A stretch of 64,000 bases of DNA from Mytilus trossulus (taxonomy: Eukaryota > Mollusca > Bivalvia > Mytilida > Mytilidae): positions 69,872,682 to 69,936,681 of the forward strand of contig NC_086386.1 of assembly GCF_036588685.1 (NCBI RefSeq), read 5' to 3'. The notes below the pieces were generated by a model. That model did no database searches. It saw nothing but the letters and a program-made list of their open reading frames with translations, and was not told where the DNA came from. Position numbers and translations under genes: made by a program. Positions 59,382 through 64,000 of this stretch are shown here, piece by piece. Position 1 is the stretch's first letter. Every line of letters begins with the position of its first letter.

Positions 59382-60491
59382 TTCGGTATCCAGCTTAATA
59401 AACTGTGAATATTCTCACAAAACGTAAGCTTTACCCACAGGTACACAAAAAACTGTGTTGTCGTGATCCCTGTATTGCTGTAACGAAATTTAAATAGTCA
59501 CAGGTAATAAGGAGTTGTGTTGAAATGGTCGGAAAACCACACTTAGATACGTCACAACACACATGACCATGAAGTATACATTATGAAATATACATGTATG
59601 TATTCAATCAATAGATATGTATTTGGTATATGTTTTGTTATCTACCTTTTCAATTTACCTGTTGGATTAAAGGTTACCTCGCGACATTTGTACCGATCGA
59701 TTTTTCTAAAAATATCCTGAAAAGAATTATATTAATAAAAGTCACATGGTTTTAAATATGAATGAACGTTTGTAATAGGAAAAGATAGATATGTAGGTTA
59801 TTTGTAATTAAATGCGTAAAACTAAACGAAAAAAAAATATTTGATGATGACAAAGATTTTAATTTTATCTTTTAAATAAATCTTGTTAAATTCAGTAACT
59901 TGGGGCGGATTTAAAACACTGATGTCACTGATGGTAAGAAAAAAATTACAGAATAGATTTTTATCTATAATAACATGCTATATAAAATACAACACTTCGA
60001 TTGTATAACATGTATAATATGAGCAACATTTTTTAAATTCCTCTCAAATTGTGTGACAAATTCCAAAAAAATAACAAATTGCCGCCCCCCTTTTAATAAA
60101 TATATTTAAAAAAGCACCACCACCACCACAAAAGCTTACTAGCGCGTGGAGCATGTAGACTGTAATACACAGTAAATTTTGTCTTATCAAGTGGTATTTG
60201 TCGCAAACTTAGTTAAATTTTTTTAGTGACAATACAAAGATTTTGAATTTAATGTGAGTAAAATCTCTATACGCATAGTTAAGCTTTGACGGTTTCCTAG
60301 TCCATCATTACTACATATATTAAAGTGATAAAATTCATTGCCCAGACCATTTCTACATACAACTGAGACTCTAACACTGTGTTATAGCAGTCTCAGCATA
60401 AAAGAATATCGTGTCGCTCTATACAAAACTGATCATTGGAAATGATTTGAACATGTGCACTTTTAAATTTGAATTCGAAAAAGTCTCGTGG
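59382..60491. other. Upstream region of stomatin gene 2
   Basis: This would hold the promoter and 5' UTR of the minus-strand gene 2. I see no CRE palindrome comparable with that upstream of gene 1, and no distinctive TATA box above the AT-rich background. No other feature was recognised. Confidence 0.35.
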
Positions 60492-60648
60492 CAGTGGCGG
60501 ATCCAGCCATTTAAAAAAGGGGGGGGGGTGGTTTCCCAACCCAGTACAAAAGGGGGGGTTCCAACTATATGTCCCCATTCAAATGCATTGATAGTCCAAA
60601 AAAAGGGGGTTCCAACCCCCGGAACCCTACCTCTGGATCCGTCACTGC
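60492..60648. mobile_element. CAGTGGCGGATCC element with inverted ends
   Basis: It begins CAGTGGCGGATCCAG and ends CTCTGGATCCGTCACTGC, so both termini are inverted copies of one motif, around G-rich and C-rich blocks. It is related to 27629-27776 and 63033-63145. No matching 5-bp flank is visible here. Confidence 0.6.
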
Positions 60649-62982
60649 GGGTCATTTTGATAAATAAGACTCGATCTTTAATTCCCTTTTTTTTATAGAA
60701 TTATTTAATTTATTTGAATCAGATTTCGACAATCTTACCACAACTTGCGAATTGAAGCAATGATATCCGGGCTCAACGAAATTTGACGAAACAAACCGTT
60801 TCTAGCATTGCTTAGTTTACGAGCTGCAATATTTGCTTGGAAGTTGAGCTTACAACATATTACCGGTCATGCACCTCTTTCGATTTTCTTCATTTCACAA
60901 TTTCCCGATACACAAAAAGATCGAGTGATATCATAGATCATCATAACTATAAATTAGTTTCATCAGCTTAATCAGAGACATATATACATGGGCTACATGT
61001 ATATACAAATGTATATGATCCTGGCTCAACAGTTTAAAAAAACTTCATCAAATATACCAGGCTTATGATATGTTACCAGAGCGCAATTATTTGTAATGGA
61101 TTTTACATAGGGTACTAGTTGTGTTCCATATTTATCTCTTGAAGACTACACAATCTAAAAAAAATAGGTAGCAGTTTCAGTTACAAGAAATGTCTGCGTT
61201 ATATTCCAGCCAAAAAGTAGTAAAAGTCATGCGGCAAATGTTAACCTAAAACAAAATTGAGAATTGAAATGGGGAATGTCTCAAAGAGACAACAACCCGA
61301 CCAAAGAGCCAAAAGCCCAAGTCCTCCATTGGGTCAAACATGTGCGGGCTTCAGATGGCCCCTAAACAAAAATGTGTACTAGTTCAGTGAAAATGGACGT
61401 CATACTAAACTTCGAAACATAAAAATGAACTAAAATTTAAAAAACCAAAACATACAAGACTAACAAAGGCCAGATTAAGCATCCGAAAACCACTCTTCTG
61501 ACTACAAATTGCGGTCCATTTTAGTAACTATGACCTTGACCCTTTTTTAATTGACCTCACAATCCTTTCATTATATGGGACCATATATCCAAGTAAGGTT
61601 GCAATCCGATATCAAATATCTACGGTTTCGAATATTAATACGAAAGTTTTATTTTGATTTGGCTCATATATAACAATACAAACATATTTTGGCTTTTGAG
61701 AGCTTTTTACCGAATATAAATAACATATACATCACATTAAAACACAGTCAGGCATTTTGAAATACATGCAAAGCACTACTATACTACACATCTAAGTATG
61801 CCAAAACTGATGCATAACTAAAATTGAATATATATATAAGATATCGGTCAAAAATAATAACTTAGTTTAGTAAGCTTTCAAACAAAACAAAATCCAATCC
61901 TTTTTCATCCATGCAATCAAGAGTCGGACAGGATCTCATTTTGGTACCAACCTTGGTAAAAAGAAATGTCTGTAAAAAGTAAAATAATAATTGCGCTCTT
62001 GTAACACCATCGAAAAATCCCTGTTTTTGGGTTAAGCATACTAAGGTGGTTGATATTTTTTATTATTATACATATTTCTTAAAAATATCATAATCGCAGA
62101 AAACGCATCTGGTATTGGTGCTGTACAGTGTTCGAATATCGTTAGTATATCCACTCGAATCTTTAAATTTGAAAATACCCGGTCGAATATCTTAAGTATA
62201 CCCACTCGAATATCTTTAGTATACTCACTAATTTGTCACAAGTATACCAACTCGAATAACCTAAGTATATTCACTATTTTGTCATAAGTATATCAACTCG
62301 AATATCTTTAGAATATACTCATTCGTGACTTTATTCGAATATAGCAAGTATACCCACTCGAATATCATAAGTAAACCCACTCGAATAAAAAACTTTAATT
62401 TCAAATGATTGATATCTTTCCATGTAAAACTGTTTCCTGAATTTTGACAAAAACACCATCCTTGTATTTAAGTGCAAGTACATTCTGAATTTCTTTTGAC
62501 CGATATCTGAACTTTCTGCACTGATGTATTGTACCATGCGAAACCAGTTACCCGTTTAAGAAGTACGGAACATTTAAATATGTGATATAGGCAGCCAATA
62601 GAAAATAAAGATTCTTTAGTGAGTAAGCTCACATACCCCACGTTCTCATCTAAAGGGCAAAAGATTTAAAAAACCATTTGTAGTATTAGGTTAAGCATCT
62701 GGAAATCACTTTATATACGAATTGCGGTCAATTTTACTAACTTTGAACTTGAAGTTGAAGGTATTGGCGTAAAATCTATAGGGATCTTCCTCTTATTATA
62801 TGTGACCATATATCCGAGTTAAGTTTCAATCCCATATGTAATCCGAAAACCACTCTTCTGACTACAAATTGCGGTACATTTTAGTAACTATGACCTTGAC
62901 CCTTTTTTAATTGACCTCACAATCCTTTCATTATATGGGGCCATGTATCCAAGTAAGGTTGCAATTAAAACAAATTATTTTA
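60649..62982. other. Intergenic repeats: 125-bp direct repeat and ~24-bp tandem motif
   Basis: A near-identical 125-bp segment ('atccgaaaaccactcttctg' to 'aagtaaggttgcaat') occurs at 61481-61605 and 62841-62965, with a more diverged copy about 62690-62800. At 62134-62390 a degenerate motif 'actcgaatatctttagtata' recurs about ten times. About 61256-61370 matches the repeat at 13105. No gene was recognised. Confidence 0.6.
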
Positions 62983-63032
62983 TGTTTCAATGATGACAGG
63001 TTATTTAAACTCTACCACACAAAACAAATTCT

Positions 63033-63145
63033 CAGTGGCGGATCCAGGGGGGGGGGGGGGGGTCCGGGGATTGGACCCCCTTATTTTGACGATGCATTTA
63101 AATGGGGACACATAGTTGGAACCCCCCTGTTATAAATGCCCCTGC
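63033..63145. mobile_element. 113-bp CAGTGGCGGATCCAG element with 5-bp duplication
   Basis: It starts CAGTGGCGGATCCAG, with a long G run, and ends GCCCCTGC. ATTCT is duplicated at 63028-63032 and 63146-63150. The related flanking sequence at 36978-37110 lacks the element, giving an apparent empty site. Confidence 0.75.
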
Positions 63146-63479
63146 ATTCTTCATATGTGTTAATTGTTTCCGTCTCCCCAAATTTTCCGGTTATTTTGTA
63201 TGTACGATAATAAATAGAACGACACGTGTTTTTTTTATATTAGCATCCCCATTAAGGCTGACCCTTAGACCGAATAGCTGCTTAACACCCAACTGCAAAT
63301 ATTAAAATCAATGATTAGAATATGATCATGGATCCTGTTTTGTTCTAGACCGACGATTTTTACCTGCTAGTTCACAAAATAATAGTCCACAGGAATAAAT
63401 TTTGCCGTATCCCTAAACCTCATATTATTCTATCCTCGAAGGGTTCAACCGACAAGTATTTGCTGTGAATCCCTTTTTA

Positions 63480-64000
63480 AATGCTGATGCTTAAGCAAGC
63501 AGCAAATACCAATTTAATAGTCTTTTGATTGACGTTAGCCGGGGTTTGAACCGTCGACCTCTGCATTCGAAGCGAGCTCGTTACCACGAGACGTGGCATG
63601 TAAAGTATTGCAATGATTCAATAATCAATGTTTGCTTTCGGTGTATTCCGCATGACTCATATTTGTCAAAATAAAAATGAAACAATACATAAATTATTTT
63701 TTATTGATTTTTTTCCTTTACAATATTATATAGTACAAATAACAATATAGTAAAAATAGAATATATTAAAAACTTTGAATATTTGGGACAGGAACTTCAT
63801 AATTTAAATTTATTATGAAATTAAGAATAATATAGTATACAAACAACAAGTAAATAAAAAAACAACATGGAATATGTGTTTGCAACTCTTAATCAACATG
63901 CTTAACGTGTAACATTAAAAAAAGGCAAGTTTTTAAATACGTATTTATAGACCTATTTACCCTTGATGTATAGCCGGTTTCTACCAGATGAATTATTAAC
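63480..64000. repeat. Right-edge block paralogous to 40135-40600, with SINE head
   Basis: It is colinear with 40135-40600 and runs off the window edge. On the minus strand, about 63600-63535 reads as a degraded tRNA-derived SINE head: a box-A-like 'TCGTGGTAACGAG' and a box-B-like 'GGTTCAAACC', followed by CCGG. The anticodon and T stems do not pair well, so it is not a working tRNA gene. Confidence 0.65.

Noticed and set aside
63535-63600. Functional tRNA gene on the minus strand
   Set aside because: D-stem and box B are recognisable, but anticodon and T stems are badly paired and the acceptor stem is not formed; a SINE head fits better.

Overview
The window looks like nuclear DNA of a bivalve mollusc, most likely a mussel (Mytilus or a close relative). 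It is AT-rich, its genes are split by GT-AG introns, the deduced proteins are animal proteins, and much of the sequence is short dispersed repeats, non-LTR retrotransposon pieces and small inverted-repeat elements of a kind I associate with mussel genomes. The genus is an inference from repeat style; no search was run. I rebuilt three genes exon by exon from splice sites and reading-frame continuity.

Layout. 1-11.6 kb: no host gene seen; layered repeats and a 5'-truncated LINE on the minus strand (about 8.70-10.20 kb). 11.72-21.40 kb, plus strand: a complete five-exon cyclic nucleotide-gated (CNG) channel gene of about 680 residues. It has a 15-nt micro-exon, an intron filled by a 43-bp minisatellite of roughly 65 copies, a broken copy of part of exon 4, and a foldback element. 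21.4-25.4 kb: repeats and a 916-bp inverted-repeat element. 25.45-30.67 kb, minus strand: stomatin-family gene 1 (8 exons, 273 aa). 30.7-41.7 kb: repeats, including a decayed Gypsy-type reverse transcriptase region split by a 3.9-kb inverted-repeat insertion that itself carries a 1,405-bp tandem array. 41.72-59.38 kb, minus strand: stomatin-family gene 2 (8 exons, 281 aa), same exon plan but stretched to 17.7 kb; its second intron holds a LINE with a 701-codon open reverse transcriptase frame in the opposite orientation. 59.4-64 kb: repeats, ending in a block that resembles the downstream flank of gene 2.

How the genes relate. The two stomatin genes are tandem paralogues with identical intron phases. 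They differ mainly at the N-terminus and in intron size. The right-edge block suggests that a third copy may lie just outside the window. Stomatins are membrane scaffolds that modulate channels, and a CNG channel gene lies next to them, but nothing in the sequence shows that they work together. Full CRE palindromes (TGACGTCA) lie upstream of both the CNG gene and stomatin gene 1.

No wholly new system is evident. The most unusual items are the Asp-containing CNG pore, the micro-exon carrying an RRQS motif, the minisatellite abutting a splice acceptor, and the nested transposon stack with a readable record of unequal crossing-over.
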